Of a stretch of DNA of 64,000 nt, positions 50,560 to 60,419 are shown piece after piece. Positions within the stretch are counted from its first letter, which is position 1. Every line of letters starts with the position of its first letter. Position numbers and translations under genes: made by a program. The DNA is from Bradyrhizobium genosp. L (GTDB taxonomy: Bacteria > Pseudomonadota > Alphaproteobacteria > Rhizobiales > Xanthobacteraceae): positions 1,984,001 to 2,048,000 of the forward strand of contig NZ_CP061378.1 in the NCBI RefSeq assembly GCF_015624485.1, in the 5' to 3' direction. The notes below the pieces were generated by a model. The model ran no database searches and was not told where the DNA came from. It saw only the letters and a program-made list of their open reading frames with translations.

Positions 50560-51411
50560 ATGCGCTGGTATGTCTCGATCGGAGCGGTGCTTGTCGCGGG
50601 CATGTTGGCCGGCGGCGACGTGGCCGGTGTTGCCGCGCCCGGCCCGGGAACACAGGGCGGCCACCGCCTTGCTGAAAAAGAAGCCAACCCGAGCGTCGAC
50701 ATCGAGCTGATCATCGCGGTCGATGTCTCCTATTCGATGGACATGGACGAACTCGCGGTGCAGCGCGAAGGCTATGCGCAGGCGATCGTCTCCAAGGAAT
50801 TCCTGCAGGCGCTGAAGGCCGGGCCGAACGGCAAGATCTCGATCACCTATTTCGAATGGGCCGCTTCCAACGACCAGAAGGTGATCATTCCCTGGCGGGT
50901 GATCGATGGTCCCGAGAGCGCGGATGCGGTCTCGGCCGAGATCATGAAGACGCCGGTGCGCCGCGCCTCGCGCACCTCGATCTCCGGCGCGATCTATTTC
51001 GCGATCCCGATGTTCGACGAGAATCCGAACCGCGGCCTGCGCCGCGTGATCGATATTTCCGGCGACGGGCCGAACAACAGCGGCTCGCCGATCCTGCCCG
51101 CGCGCGATGCGGCGCTCGAGAAGGGCATCGTCATCAACGGCCTGCCGATCATGGTGAAGGAGCCGTCCTACTCCACGATGGATATCGAGAATCTCGACTA
51201 TTACTACGAGGACTGCGTGATCGGCGGCCCCGGCTCCTTCGTCGTCTCGATCAAGGATCGCGAGAAGTTCAAGGAAGCGATCCGCACCAAGCTCCTGCTC
51301 GAAGTCGCCGGCCGCACCCCGGAGCGCCCGATCATGCGCACCGCTGACAAGGAACCGCGGGTCAGTTGCACGATCGGTGAGAAGATCTGGCAGGACAGGT
51401 GGGGGCGGTAG
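50560..51411 (+). CDS. DUF1194 secreted protein with VWA-like fold
   Basis: This 283-aa protein starts at ATG 50560 with GGGAGG upstream. It has a signal peptide (MRWYVSIGAVLVAGMLAGGDVAGVAA). The mature DUF1194 domain has a metal-ion-dependent adhesion-like site, DVSYSMD (DxSxS), near residue 60, and DISGDGPNN later. These are von Willebrand factor A-like features. The function is unknown. It is followed by a strong hairpin and faces the RNA methyltransferase gene. Confidence 0.88.
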   Translation: MRWYVSIGAVLVAGMLAGGDVAGVAAPGPGTQGGHRLAEKEANPSVDIELIIAVDVSYSMDMDELAVQREGYAQAIVSKEFLQALKAGPNGKISITYFEWAASNDQKVIIPWRVIDGPESADAVSAEIMKTPVRRASRTSISGAIYFAIPMFDENPNRGLRRVIDISGDGPNNSGSPILPARDAALEKGIVINGLPIMVKEPSYSTMDIENLDYYYEDCVIGGPGSFVVSIKDREKFKEAIRTKLLLEVAGRTPERPIMRTADKEPRVSCTIGEKIWQDRWGR

Positions 51412-51418
51412 CGGTCAT

Positions 51419-51496
51419 GTAGGATGGGTAGAGCGCAGCGAAACCCATCAATCGTGTTTTGCAGCGATGGGTTTCGCGGCGCTCTACCCATCCTAC
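51419..51496. repeat. Long palindromic hairpin (GTAGGATGGGTAGAGCGC)
   Basis: The 18-bp left arm (51419–51436) pairs perfectly with the right arm (51479–51496). Inside, GCGAAACCCAT (51438–51448) pairs with ATGGGTTTCGC (51467–51477). It sits exactly between the convergent DUF1194 and methyltransferase genes and can serve as a two-way terminator. Its plan is like that of the element at 5460–5547. Confidence 0.88.
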
Positions 51497-51508
51497 GGTC
51501 CGCTAGAT

Positions 51509-52747
51509 TCAACGCGTAAACCGCGCCACCAGCTCGGCATGCGGGGTGTGACGGAACTGGTCGACCGGGGTGACGCCGACCATCCTGTAGCCGCCATCGA
51601 TCAGGATCTTTGCGTCGCGCGCAAACGTCGCGGCGTTGCAGGAGACCGCGACGACGTTCGGCACCTTGCTGGCCGCTAGCTGCGTCGCCTGCGCCTGGGC
51701 GCCTTGCCTTGGTGGATCAAACACCACCGTGTCGTAGTCGCGCAATTCCTGCGGCATCAGCGGGCGGCGGAACAGGTCGCGCGCTTCGGCCTTCAGCGGC
51801 TTCAAGCCGCCCGTCGCCTGCGCGGCCTTCTGCAAGGCGGCGATCGCGCCGGCATCGCTGTCGAACGCCATCACCCGCGCCTTCTCGGCCAGACGCAGCG
51901 CGAACGGGCCGACGCCGCAGAACAGGTCGGCGATCTCTTTGGTGCGGCCGCAATGCTCAGTCGCGAGCCGCGCCAGCGTCTCCTCGCCCATCACGGTGGC
52001 CTGCAGGAACGAGCCGGGCGGCAGGACCACCTTTGCCTTGCCGATCGTGACCTCCGGCGATGCGCGCATCAGCACGAGCTCGCCGTGCCGGGTCAGCCGC
52101 ACCAGCCGGTGCTTCTCGGCGATGCGCGACAGCGTGGTGATGACAGCCGTCGGCAGCGCGCCGGAGCCGCGCACGTCGATGTCGAGGCCGTTGAGCGTCG
52201 CGGTGACCTGGATATCGAGCGGCTTGCCCATCGCAGCGAGAGGCTCGGCGATTGCGCGTGCCGCCTCCAGCGCGCCGTCGAGCGCGGGATCGAGGATCGG
52301 ACAGCGGTCGACCGGGACGATGTCGTGCGAGCCTGCCGCCGCGAAGCCGACCTTGAGCAAATCATGGGTGCCCGTCCGCGCATGCAGCGTGATGCGGCGG
52401 CGGCCGGCACCATGGGCGTCGATCAGGGGCGCTACGTCGCCCGCGATTTTGGCCTGCGCCAGCGTCTCGACGACGATGTTACGCTTCCAGGCCTGATAGG
52501 GCGTCTCGTTCCAGTGCTGGATCGCGCAGCCGCCGCAGACGCCGAAATGCGGGCAGAACGGCGCGATCCGCTCGGGGCTGGCGTCCACGACGCGCAGCAA
52601 CTGCCGCCGGTCGGGATGGTTGCCGGGGACATCGGCGACCTCGACGGTTTCGCCGCCCAGCGTATAGGGCACGTAGACCGACTGCGCGGCGATCGCGATG
52701 CCGTCGCCGCGGTGACCGACACGGTCGATGGTGAGCGTTTCAGCCAC
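51509..52747 (-). CDS. RNA uracil-C5 methyltransferase (RlmD/TrmA family)
   Basis: The 412-aa protein starts at GTG 52747, overlapping the tlyA stop by 8 bp; the frame is open further upstream but lies within tlyA. The N-terminal TRAM domain is followed by a cluster motif [10 protein letters not shown] (CX5CX2C), with C in DRCPIL as the fourth ligand. A SAM-binding part has [15 protein letters not shown], and the catalytic Cys lies in [11 protein letters not shown]. It probably makes m5U in 23S rRNA; the exact position is not fixed by sequence. It is last in the dxs–NDT–tlyA unit. Confidence 0.9.
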   Translation of the reverse strand: MAETLTIDRVGHRGDGIAIAAQSVYVPYTLGGETVEVADVPGNHPDRRQLLRVVDASPERIAPFCPHFGVCGGCAIQHWNETPYQAWKRNIVVETLAQAKIAGDVAPLIDAHGAGRRRITLHARTGTHDLLKVGFAAAGSHDIVPVDRCPILDPALDGALEAARAIAEPLAAMGKPLDIQVTATLNGLDIDVRGSGALPTAVITTLSRIAEKHRLVRLTRHGELVLMRASPEVTIGKAKVVLPPGSFLQATVMGEETLARLATEHCGRTKEIADLFCGVGPFALRLAEKARVMAFDSDAGAIAALQKAAQATGGLKPLKAEARDLFRRPLMPQELRDYDTVVFDPPRQGAQAQATQLAASKVPNVVAVSCNAATFARDAKILIDGGYRMVGVTPVDQFRHTPHAELVARFTR

Positions 52748-53495
52748 GGCGCGCGCCGAGGAAGAACTCGATATTGCCGTCGCCGCCGGTGATGGAGGAC
52801 GGGAACACCTGGATGTCGGTGCAGCCGAGCGATCCGGCAAAGGCGGCGATGTCGTCGCAGATCTCCTGATGCACCATCGCGTTGCGGATGATGCCGCGCT
52901 TGGAGTGCTTTCGCGCCGCCTCGAATTGCGGCTTGATCAGTGCCAGCAAATGCATCGGCGCCGCGGCGAGCGACAGCGCCACCGGCAGCACCAGCTTCAG
53001 TGAAATGAAGCTGACATCGATCACGACGACATCGGGCCGCGCCGGCAGGCGTTTGCCTTCGAAGCTCCTGATGTCGGTCGCCTCCATCGAGACGATCTTC
53101 GGATGATCCTGCAGCGAGGCATGCAACTGGCCATGGCCGACATCGATGGCAAACACCAAGCTCGCACCGTTGGCGAGCAGCACCTCGGTGAAGCCGCCGG
53201 TGGAGGCGCCGACGTCGAGACAGACATGGTCCTCGATATCGATCGGATAATGCTCCAGCGCGCCGGCGAGCTTGACGCCGCCGCGCGACACATAGGGATG
53301 CGCCGGCTCGGCGGTCAGCGCGGCATCGCCTGCGATGATCTCCGAAGCCTTGGTGATCGGCTTGCCGTCGGCGGCGACGAGGCCTGCGTCGATCGCGGCG
53401 CGCGCCCGGGCCCGGCTTTCGAACAGGCCACGTTCGACCAGCAGCACGTCGACGCGCTTCGCGGCCGAGGCGTCGTTGTTGCCGTTCGCGGTCAA
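52740..53495 (-). CDS. tlyA: TlyA-family rRNA 2'-O-methyltransferase
   Basis: This 251-aa protein has an N-terminal S4 RNA-binding domain (about residues 11–75, [27 protein letters not shown]). An FtsJ-like methyltransferase domain follows with the SAM motif [20 protein letters not shown] and later [20 protein letters not shown]. The family methylates ribose in 16S and/or 23S rRNA; in some bacteria it is called a hemolysin by mistake. It overlaps the deoxyribosyltransferase gene by 4 bp and the methyltransferase gene by 8 bp. Confidence 0.93.
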   Translation of the reverse strand: MTANGNNDASAAKRVDVLLVERGLFESRARARAAIDAGLVAADGKPITKASEIIAGDAALTAEPAHPYVSRGGVKLAGALEHYPIDIEDHVCLDVGASTGGFTEVLLANGASLVFAIDVGHGQLHASLQDHPKIVSMEATDIRSFEGKRLPARPDVVVIDVSFISLKLVLPVALSLAAAPMHLLALIKPQFEAARKHSKRGIIRNAMVHQEICDDIAAFAGSLGCTDIQVFPSSITGGDGNIEFFLGARRG

Positions 53496-54055
53496 TTCAC
53501 ACCCGGCAATCGTTGCTTGGCGGCGAGCTGCACGCAGGTCTCGAAGCAGGCGAGATCGTGCCAGATGTCGGCTGGCGCTTCGCGTGGCGTCACCAACGGC
53601 GCGCCGTACAGCTCGAGGGCGTGGATCATCATCAGATTGTCGGGCAATCCGAACTCTTCCACCGTCAGCCCCTCCGCATCGATCAGCCGGCCGTCGGTCG
53701 CCTCGACGACCTGCTGCAGTCGCGCCACGCGGTTGGCATAGGACGCCGGATCGTTCGAATAGGCAAAGCAGCGCTTGCGCCGTCCCGCCATGTAGCCGAG
53801 TTCGTAGACGGTACCTGCGTCGGCACTGGGGCCGCGAAACGGCGTCAAGTTGGCGATGATGGCGTCGGCGGATTCCATCAGCACCGCATTGGTCCGGAAG
53901 ATCGACCGCGATGCGCCGGCGGCCGCGGGATCGATGGCGTTGTCGAGCGGATAAAGCGCGGTGAGCCCGTATCTGGCGCAGATATCCGCCTTGCGGCGGC
54001 CCATCTCGACCGCATCCGGCAGGAACACGTCAGGACCTGCCAGATAGATTTTCAT
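53492..54055 (-). CDS. Nucleoside 2-deoxyribosyltransferase family protein
   Basis: This 187-aa protein begins MKIYLAGPDVFLPDA, the family N-terminus, and has the substrate segment ADAIIANLTPFRGPSADAGTVYELGYMAG with the catalytic Glu in YELGYM. These enzymes move or hydrolyse 2-deoxyribose on nucleosides or nucleotides (salvage or nucleotide clean-up). It lies between dxs and tlyA, overlapping tlyA by 4 bp, so it is an accessory member of that operon. Confidence 0.9.
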   Translation of the reverse strand: MKIYLAGPDVFLPDAVEMGRRKADICARYGLTALYPLDNAIDPAAAGASRSIFRTNAVLMESADAIIANLTPFRGPSADAGTVYELGYMAGRRKRCFAYSNDPASYANRVARLQQVVEATDGRLIDAEGLTVEEFGLPDNLMMIHALELYGAPLVTPREAPADIWHDLACFETCVQLAAKQRLPGVN

Positions 54056-54090
54056 CGACTTACCAGCGCCGTCGAGCGCCGCCCGGAGGA

Positions 54091-56019
54091 TTACGCGAGC
54101 TTGACCGTCTCGGTCTTATAATCCTTGCCGAGGGTTTCGAACACCTTGGCAACGATGCTTTTGGCGTCGAGACCCGCGCGCGCATACATCGCGTTGGGCG
54201 AGTCGTGATCGAGGAACACGTCGGGCAGGATCATCGAGCGGAATTTCAACATCCCGCTGTCGAGCATGCCGTGATCGGTCAGGAACTGCACCACGTGAGA
54301 GCCGAAGCCGCCGACCGAGCCTTCCTCGATGGTGATCAGGATCTCGTGGTCGCGGGCGAGCTTCAGGACCATGTCCTCGTCCAGCGGCTTCATGAATCGC
54401 GCGTCGGCGATGGTCGCGGAAAGGCCATGGGCGGCGAGCTCGTCCGCCGCCTTCTCGCATTCGCCGAGGCGGGTGCCGAACGACAGCAGGGCGACCTTCT
54501 TGCCCTCGCGGACGATGCGGCCCTTGCCGATCGGCAGGGGAACGCCGACTTCCGGCATCTCGACGCCGCGGCCTTCGCCGCGCGGATAGCGCAGCGCGCT
54601 CGGGCGGTCGTTGATCGCAACCTGGGTCGCCACCATGTGCACCATCTCGGCCTCGTCGGAGGCCGCCATGATCACGAAATTCGGCAGGCAGCCGAGATAG
54701 GCGTTGTCGAACGAGCCGGCATGGGTCGCGCCGTCGGCGCCGACCAGGCCGGCGCGGTCGATCGCGAAACGCACCGGCAGGCTCTGGATCGCGACGTCAT
54801 GCACGACCTGGTCATAGCCGCGCTGCAGGAAGGTCGAGTAGATCGCGCAGAACGGCTTGTAGCCCTCGGTGGCGAGGCCGGCGGCGAATGTCACCGCATG
54901 CTGTTCGGCGATGCCGACGTCGAAGGTGCGGTCCGGGAAAGCCTTGTTGAAGATGTCGACACCGGTGCCCGACGGCATTGCCGCGGTGATGGCGACGATC
55001 TTGTCGTCCTTCTGGGCTTCCTTGACCAGGCTCTGGCCGAACACATTCTGGTAGGCCGGTGCATTCGGTTTTGCCTTGGCCTGGGTTCCCGTCGCGACGT
55101 CAAACTTGACGACGGCGTGGTACTTGTCGGCGGAGGCTTCGGCGGGGCCGTAGCCCTTGCCCTTCTGCGTCACGACATGGACCAGGATCGGCCCGGTCTC
55201 CATGTCGCGGACGTTTTTCAGCACAGGCAGCAGATGGTCGAGGTTATGGCCGTCGATCGGGCCGACATAATAGAAGCCGAGCTCCTCGAACAGCGTGCCG
55301 CCATCCATCATGAAGCCGCGGGAATATTCCTCGACGCGGTTGGCGCGGTTGGCGAGGATCTTCGGCAGGCGCTTGTTGATCTGCTTGGCCGCCTCGCGCA
55401 GCGTGCGATAGGTCTTGCCGGAATAGAGCCGCGACAGATAGGCGCTCATGGCGCCGACCGGCGGCGCGATCGACATGTCGTTGTCGTTGAGGATCACGAT
55501 CAGGCGCGAGTTCATGGCGCCGGCGTTGTTCATGGCCTCATAGGCCATGCCGGCCGACATCGCGCCGTCACCGATCACGGCGATAACGTTGTTCTTGCGT
55601 CCGGAGAGGTCGCGCGCAACCGCCATGCCAAGGCCGGCCGAGATCGAGGTCGAGGAATGCGCGGCGCCGAACGGATCGTAGTCGCTCTCGGTGCGCTTGG
55701 TGAAGCCGGAGAGGCCGCCGCCCGTGCGCAGCGTGCGGATGCGGTCGCGGCGGCCGGTCAGGATCTTGTGCGGGTAGGCCTGGTGGCCGACGTCCCAGAT
55801 CAGGCGGTCGCGCGGGGTGTCGAAGATATAATGGATCGCGGTGGTCAGCTCGACCACGCCGAGGCCGGCACCGAAATGTCCGCCGGTCACCGACACTGCG
55901 TCGATGGTTTCCTGACGCAGTTCGTCGGCCACCTGGCGCACCTGCTCGACCTTCAGCTTGCGCAGGTCTTCCGGCGTGCGGATGGTGTCGAGAAGCGGCG
56001 TTTTACTAAATGTGGTCAC
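54091..56019 (-). CDS. dxs: 1-deoxy-D-xylulose-5-phosphate synthase Dxs
   Basis: This 642-aa TPP enzyme makes DXP from pyruvate and glyceraldehyde 3-phosphate, the first step of the MEP isoprenoid pathway. TPP motifs: [34 protein letters not shown]…NDNDMSI. The second domain has the catalytic Glu in [16 protein letters not shown] and GPTHAG-like [10 protein letters not shown]. The start is GTG 56019 (reads [13 protein letters not shown]), with GGAA 7 nt upstream; the longer frame to 56187 is not conserved-looking. It is followed by the deoxyribosyltransferase gene. Confidence 0.96.
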   Translation of the reverse strand: MTTFSKTPLLDTIRTPEDLRKLKVEQVRQVADELRQETIDAVSVTGGHFGAGLGVVELTTAIHYIFDTPRDRLIWDVGHQAYPHKILTGRRDRIRTLRTGGGLSGFTKRTESDYDPFGAAHSSTSISAGLGMAVARDLSGRKNNVIAVIGDGAMSAGMAYEAMNNAGAMNSRLIVILNDNDMSIAPPVGAMSAYLSRLYSGKTYRTLREAAKQINKRLPKILANRANRVEEYSRGFMMDGGTLFEELGFYYVGPIDGHNLDHLLPVLKNVRDMETGPILVHVVTQKGKGYGPAEASADKYHAVVKFDVATGTQAKAKPNAPAYQNVFGQSLVKEAQKDDKIVAITAAMPSGTGVDIFNKAFPDRTFDVGIAEQHAVTFAAGLATEGYKPFCAIYSTFLQRGYDQVVHDVAIQSLPVRFAIDRAGLVGADGATHAGSFDNAYLGCLPNFVIMAASDEAEMVHMVATQVAINDRPSALRYPRGEGRGVEMPEVGVPLPIGKGRIVREGKKVALLSFGTRLGECEKAADELAAHGLSATIADARFMKPLDEDMVLKLARDHEILITIEEGSVGGFGSHVVQFLTDHGMLDSGMLKFRSMILPDVFLDHDSPNAMYARAGLDAKSIVAKVFETLGKDYKTETVKLA

Positions 56020-56533
56020 AGCGATATTCCAATTTTGCCATGTCGGAATCCAAGCCGAAGGCCTGGGCCCGACGCGAGAAGGGTTGCGCGCTCGCGCGCA
56101 GCGAAAGCCAGACACTGCTGTTGCCCCGGCAAGCCGGTGCCTGGATGTAAGCCTAGATGCACTCCGGATTGGACCTCGTGATATCAATCACGTTGGTCGC
56201 TCTTCACCCGTCCCGGTTCAGTTTTTGTCGAACCATTTGAGACGCTTGCCGCCGGAAGAATCCGGCCGCCCGCCACTCTCAAATGCCCATAGAACTGGAA
56301 GCATTACACCAAAGTTGTGGCCAAAGCCAACCCGCTCGCCGCTCCGGGTTCCCATGCCCTGCGATGAAAAGCTCAATCTTTTCAATGGACGAGACGCAGG
56401 GCGGGTTCCATCTCGCCTACTTCATGGGCAGCCGGCCGGGTCCGGAGCGGCCGATTCGATCGACACCGGTCCGCGTCTCCGGTGGAAACGCGCAGCAATA
56501 ATTGCCGGCTTCGCGGCGGCCGCCGCGCCCTCG
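56020..56533. other. 514-bp gap between xseB and dxs
   Basis: No gene is supported, although this is the longest stretch without one. One perfect palindrome, CGTGAT-ATCA-ATCACG, lies at 56177–56192, about 160 bp before the dxs start, in the region where a dxs promoter or operator would be expected. Short frames here have unlikely composition. Confidence 0.5.
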
Positions 56534-56785
56534 CTACTGCACGTCGAGCGGTTCGGTGCCGGTCGGCTGGCCGGAGGCGTCGGTGGTGATCTTGTCGACG
56601 CGGGCTTCGGCCTGACGCAGCAGTTCCTCGCAGCGCCGCTTCAAGGCTTCGCCGCGCTCATAGATCGTGACCGATTCCTCGAGCGGGACCTTGCCGTCCT
56701 CGAGCCGCTTGACGATCGATTCGAGTTCCTCGATCGCGCGCTCGAAGGAGAGTTTCTTGACGTCCGCTGCAGTGTTTTCGGCCAT
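56534..56785 (-). CDS. xseB: Exodeoxyribonuclease VII small subunit XseB
   Basis: This 83-aa coiled-coil helical protein has the family core SFERAIEELESIVKRLEDGKVPLEESVTIYERGEALKRRCEELLRQAEARVDKI. It pairs with XseA to form the single-strand DNA exonuclease VII; xseA is not in this window. It lies between the histone-deacetylase-like gene and dxs, all leftward, an arrangement common in rhizobia. Confidence 0.95.
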   Translation of the reverse strand: MAENTAADVKKLSFERAIEELESIVKRLEDGKVPLEESVTIYERGEALKRRCEELLRQAEARVDKITTDASGQPTGTEPLDVQ

Positions 56786-56914
56786 TCTTTGCGTTCCCGG
56801 TTGCGCCGATCAGATCGTGATCCGGTCTTGTCGTCCGCGCGCGGCCCGTCGCAGGCCCACGCTCGTCCCGGCGCAGAATCAATCGAAGTTTTGCGGGGGT
56901 ATTGTGGCGGGGAT

Positions 56915-57841
56915 TCAGGCGCCCATCAATGCGGTGACGTGGGAAGCCACCGACTCTTTCAGGCCCTGCAGGTCGTAGCCGCCCTCCAGCACCGAGACCA
57001 CGCGGCCGCCGGCGCTCTTGTCGGCGAGATCCATCAGCTTCTGCGTCACCCAGCCGAAATCGTCGCCCGTCAGGTTGATCGAGGCCAGGGGATCGCGGTG
57101 ATGCGCGTCGAAGCCGGCCGAGATGATGACGAGTTCCGGCGAGAACTTCGCGAGTTGCGGCAGGATCAGGTTCTCGAACGCGGAACGGAATTTGGCGCTG
57201 CCGTCGCCGGGGGCGAGCGGCGCGTTGACGACCGTGTCGTGCTCGCCGCGTTCGCTCATCGCGCCGGTGCCGGGAAACAGCGGCATCTGATGGGTCGAGC
57301 AGTACATCACGGTCGGATCGGCCCAGAAGATGTCCTGGGTGCCGTTGCCGTGATGGACGTCGAAATCGATTACTGCGGCGCGCTTGATGCCGTATTTGCG
57401 CTGCGCGTGGCGCGCGGCGATCGCGGCATTGTCGAAGAAGCAAAAGCCCATCGGCGTCGATTTCTCGGCGTGGTGGCCAGGCGGACGCACCGCGACGAAG
57501 GCGTTGTTGTGCTTGCCCTCCATCACCGCATCGGTCGCGGCCACCGCGCCGCCGACGCCGCGCATCACCGCTTCCCAGGTGCCGGGCGACATCGAGGTAT
57601 CGCCGTCGATGTAGATCATGCCCGACGATGGCGCGATGTGGCGGAGCTCGCCGACATAATGCTCGCCGTGACACAGCATGACGCTCTCGAGGTCGCCTTC
57701 CGGCGCGAGATCGCGCGCCAGCGCCTTGAAGCGGTCCTCGCCCAGCACCTCGGCGACAGCGCGCAGCCGATCGGGGCGTTCGGGATGTCCGGGCGGGGTC
57801 AGATGGTCGAGGCAGGCGGAATGCGTCAGAAGCAGTGTCAT
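56915..57841 (-). CDS. Histone deacetylase family protein
   Basis: This 308-aa arginase/deacetylase-fold zinc enzyme, class II-like (AcuC/acetylpolyamine amidohydrolase relatives). Zinc and catalytic segments: RPPGHHAEKSTPMGFCFFDNAAIAA with the His pair, VIDFDVHHGNGTQDIFW with Asp and His zinc ligands, and ISAGFDAHHRDPLA with the third Asp. It ends VLEGGYDLQGLKESV. It probably removes acetyl from lysine or polyamines. It is first in the HDAC–xseB–dxs series. Confidence 0.94.
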   Translation of the reverse strand: MTLLLTHSACLDHLTPPGHPERPDRLRAVAEVLGEDRFKALARDLAPEGDLESVMLCHGEHYVGELRHIAPSSGMIYIDGDTSMSPGTWEAVMRGVGGAVAATDAVMEGKHNNAFVAVRPPGHHAEKSTPMGFCFFDNAAIAARHAQRKYGIKRAAVIDFDVHHGNGTQDIFWADPTVMYCSTHQMPLFPGTGAMSERGEHDTVVNAPLAPGDGSAKFRSAFENLILPQLAKFSPELVIISAGFDAHHRDPLASINLTGDDFGWVTQKLMDLADKSAGGRVVSVLEGGYDLQGLKESVASHVTALMGA

Positions 57842-57922
57842 GCGAATTCCCGGCGCAACGGATGCGCGTAACGAGGAGGGCTCAATCTAGGCCGTTACCC
57901 GCGGTCCGGAAAGGGCTGGCCC

Positions 57923-59596
57923 TCAATTCAGCCGCTCGATCCGCTTGCCGGCGGTTGGGCCGACCGGACTGTTGGCCTTGAAATAGGCGTAGAGCGCATC
58001 GACGTCGTAGGCGCCGAATTGCTGCGCCGTGCCGGCCTTGAACACGGTGAAGCCGTCGCCGCCGTCCGCAAGATAGTTGTTTACGGTGACGCGATAGCTC
58101 GCCGCCGGGTCGATCGGCTTGCCGTCGAGCGACATCCGCGCGGCGATGATGCGCGCACCGTCGGGCTTGCTGTTGTCCCACGCATAGGCAAACCCCTTGG
58201 AGACCTGCAGCGCGCGCGGCCGCTTCGGGTCGGCCCATTGCTGCTCGAGCACGTCCTTGAGCTGCTTGCCGGTCAACGTCATGGTCACGAGCTGGTTGCG
58301 GAACGGCTGGCTCGCGAAAATATCCGCATAGGACACCGCGCCGTCCTCGCGCTTGACGATGTCGGTGCGGACGCCGCCGGGATTGGTGAAGGCGATCACC
58401 GCGCCGCCATTCGGCTCCGCGGCGGTCGCGGCGAGCTGCGCGTCGGCGACAATGTCGCCAAGCACGCTTTCGCCGGTCTCGATCGGCGTGCGCGACAGCG
58501 TCTCGGTGACCGAGCCCGCGGCGCGGTTAGCGATCGGCGCGGCGAGGCGGTCATAGGCCTCGAGCAGCGCAGTTTGCTCGGGATCGCGATGATAGCTGCC
58601 GATCCGTACGATGGTGTTGTCGGCCTTGGCGCTGATCACGTCGTGGGTCTTCGGATCGAGCTGGAGGTCGATCGCGGTGATCAGCGTGCCGTATTTGTCG
58701 CCTGATGTGACGAGCCGTCCGTCGATCTCGCAGACATAAGCCTGGTGGGTGTGTCCGGAGATCACGACGTCGACCGCCTTGTCGAACTTCTTGACGATGT
58801 CGACGATTGGCCCGGAGATGCCGGGGCATTCATTATAGTCGCCGGTCGGGAAGCCGCCTTCGTGGATCAGCACCACGATCGCCGCGACGCCCTTCGCCTT
58901 CAACTCCGGCACCAGCGCGTTGACGGTGTCGGCTTCGTCGCGGAATTCCAGATTGGCGACGCCGGACGGCGACACCAGGTTCGGCGTGTTCTTCAGCGCC
59001 AGCCCGACGAAGGCGACCGGGATGCCGTCGAACTCCCTGATCTCGTAGGGCGGAAACACCGGCTTGCCGGTGGTCTTGTCGATCGTGCTGGCGGCGAGAT
59101 AGTGGAACTTGGCGCCGGTGAACGGGTGCGGCCCCTGGCAATTGTCGACCGGATGGCAGCCGCCATTCTGCATCCGCAGCAGCTCGTCCTTGCCCTCGTC
59201 GAATTCGTGGTTGCCGACCGAGGAGATCGCAAGCCCCATCATCGACAGCGACTCGATGGTCGGCTCGTCGTGGAACATCGCCGACAGGAACGGGCTCGCG
59301 CCGATCAGGTCGCCGGCGGCGACGAAGATGTTGTTCTTGTGGCCTTCGCGCAACTGCTTGATCGCGGTCGACATCCGCTCGGCGCCGCCGGCTCCCACCA
59401 TGATCTTCTTGGTCGGATCGGCCGGATCGGTGATGCGGATGCCGCCGGGCGGCGGCCTGAGATAGCCGTGGAAGTCGTTGATGGCGAGAATGCGCAAATC
59501 CACCGGCGCTGCGCTCTGCGCGAGGCAGGGGCCGGCTGCGCCAACGGCAAGCGCGAGAAGCGCGGAGGTGAGGGGCGAAAAGGGGAAGCGTCTCAT
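57923..59596 (-). CDS. Secreted 5'-nucleotidase (UshA-like metallophosphoesterase)
   Basis: This 557-aa protein starts at ATG 59596 with a signal peptide (MRRFPFSPLTSALLALAVGAAGPCLA). The metallophosphatase domain (about 30–310) has LAINDFHGYL, VAAGDLIGASPF, SVGNHEFDEG and SGHTHQAY, all metal ligands. The 5'-nucleotidase C-terminal domain (about 345–520) has GDIVADAQLAAT, FTNPGGVRTDI and NYLADGGDGF. It acts on nucleotides in the periplasm, releasing phosphate. It lies 61 bp from the enoyl-CoA hydratase gene, same direction. Confidence 0.93.
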   Translation of the reverse strand: MRRFPFSPLTSALLALAVGAAGPCLAQSAAPVDLRILAINDFHGYLRPPPGGIRITDPADPTKKIMVGAGGAERMSTAIKQLREGHKNNIFVAAGDLIGASPFLSAMFHDEPTIESLSMMGLAISSVGNHEFDEGKDELLRMQNGGCHPVDNCQGPHPFTGAKFHYLAASTIDKTTGKPVFPPYEIREFDGIPVAFVGLALKNTPNLVSPSGVANLEFRDEADTVNALVPELKAKGVAAIVVLIHEGGFPTGDYNECPGISGPIVDIVKKFDKAVDVVISGHTHQAYVCEIDGRLVTSGDKYGTLITAIDLQLDPKTHDVISAKADNTIVRIGSYHRDPEQTALLEAYDRLAAPIANRAAGSVTETLSRTPIETGESVLGDIVADAQLAATAAEPNGGAVIAFTNPGGVRTDIVKREDGAVSYADIFASQPFRNQLVTMTLTGKQLKDVLEQQWADPKRPRALQVSKGFAYAWDNSKPDGARIIAARMSLDGKPIDPAASYRVTVNNYLADGGDGFTVFKAGTAQQFGAYDVDALYAYFKANSPVGPTAGKRIERLN

Positions 59597-59657
59597 GACC
59601 CGTCCATGGAGCACGCGATCATGACGCGGCGCCACTACAATTTTGCGACGAGGTCGT

Positions 59658-60419
59658 TCAATCCTTCGTGCGCCCGATGAATGCCTCGAAGGCGGCGACG
59701 GCTTCCTTCGAGCGCATGCGCTCGGTGAACAGATGGTTTTCCTGATCAATCCGGCGGGTGACGTCCTCCGGCGGCAGGCGGATCAGCCGCCGCGAAATCG
59801 CCACCGCCTCGGCCGGCAACGCGCAGATCTCGCGCGCCACCTTGTGCGCCTCGACCTCGGCGTGGCCGGGCGCCACCACGATGTTGACGAAGCCGGCGAC
59901 GCGCGCGTCGTCGGCGGTCATGGTGCGCCCCATCACCAGCATCGCGAACGCCCGATGATGGCCCATGCTGCGCGGCATCAGCAGGCTGGAGGCGCCCTCC
60001 GGCACCAGGCCGAAACTCGAGAATGGGGTCGAGAACAGCGCGGACTTGCTGGCCAGCACATAGTCGCAGTGGAACAGCATGGTGGTGCCGATGCCCATCG
60101 CAACGCCGTCGACCGCGGCGATGATCGGCTTGACGTTGTGGGCCAGTGAATACAGGAACTTGACCAGGTTGGAGGCCACCGGGGGATCGGAATTCGCGGT
60201 GCCCTGGTTCAACAGGTCCTCGATGTCGTTGCCCGCGGTGAACACGCCGGAGCCGCCTGTGATGATCAGGCAGCGGATCTTCGGATTGTTCTGCGCCTTG
60301 TCGATGGCGTCGCTGACCGCGCGAAACATGTCCTGGGTCATCGCGTTCTTCTTCTCGGGCCGACGCAGCTTGATCAGGCGCGTAGCGCCTTCGTCGGTCA
60401 CGATCACATGCGCGGTCAT
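59658..60419 (-). CDS. Enoyl-CoA hydratase/isomerase family protein
   Basis: This 253-aa crotonase-fold protein starts at ATG 60419; the upstream frame is intergenic. It has LRRPEKKNAMTQDMF, the oxyanion-hole stretch GGSGVFTAGNDIEDLL and VDGVAMGIGTTMLFHCDYVLAS. The usual catalytic Glu region reads FGLVPEGASSLLMPR, with one Glu kept. It could be a hydratase or isomerase in fatty-acid or aromatic breakdown. A direct repeat of response-regulator type lies 64–82 bp before the start. Confidence 0.9.
   Translation of the reverse strand: MTAHVIVTDEGATRLIKLRRPEKKNAMTQDMFRAVSDAIDKAQNNPKIRCLIITGGSGVFTAGNDIEDLLNQGTANSDPPVASNLVKFLYSLAHNVKPIIAAVDGVAMGIGTTMLFHCDYVLASKSALFSTPFSSFGLVPEGASSLLMPRSMGHHRAFAMLVMGRTMTADDARVAGFVNIVVAPGHAEVEAHKVAREICALPAEAVAISRRLIRLPPEDVTRRIDQENHLFTERMRSKEAVAAFEAFIGRTKD

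Noticed and set aside
54205..56181. 658-codon open frame on the plus strand
   Set aside because: It is antisense to dxs, whose catalytic motifs are intact.
55958..57871. 637-codon open frame on the plus strand
   Set aside because: It crosses the antisense of dxs, xseB and the deacetylase gene and has no recognisable domain.
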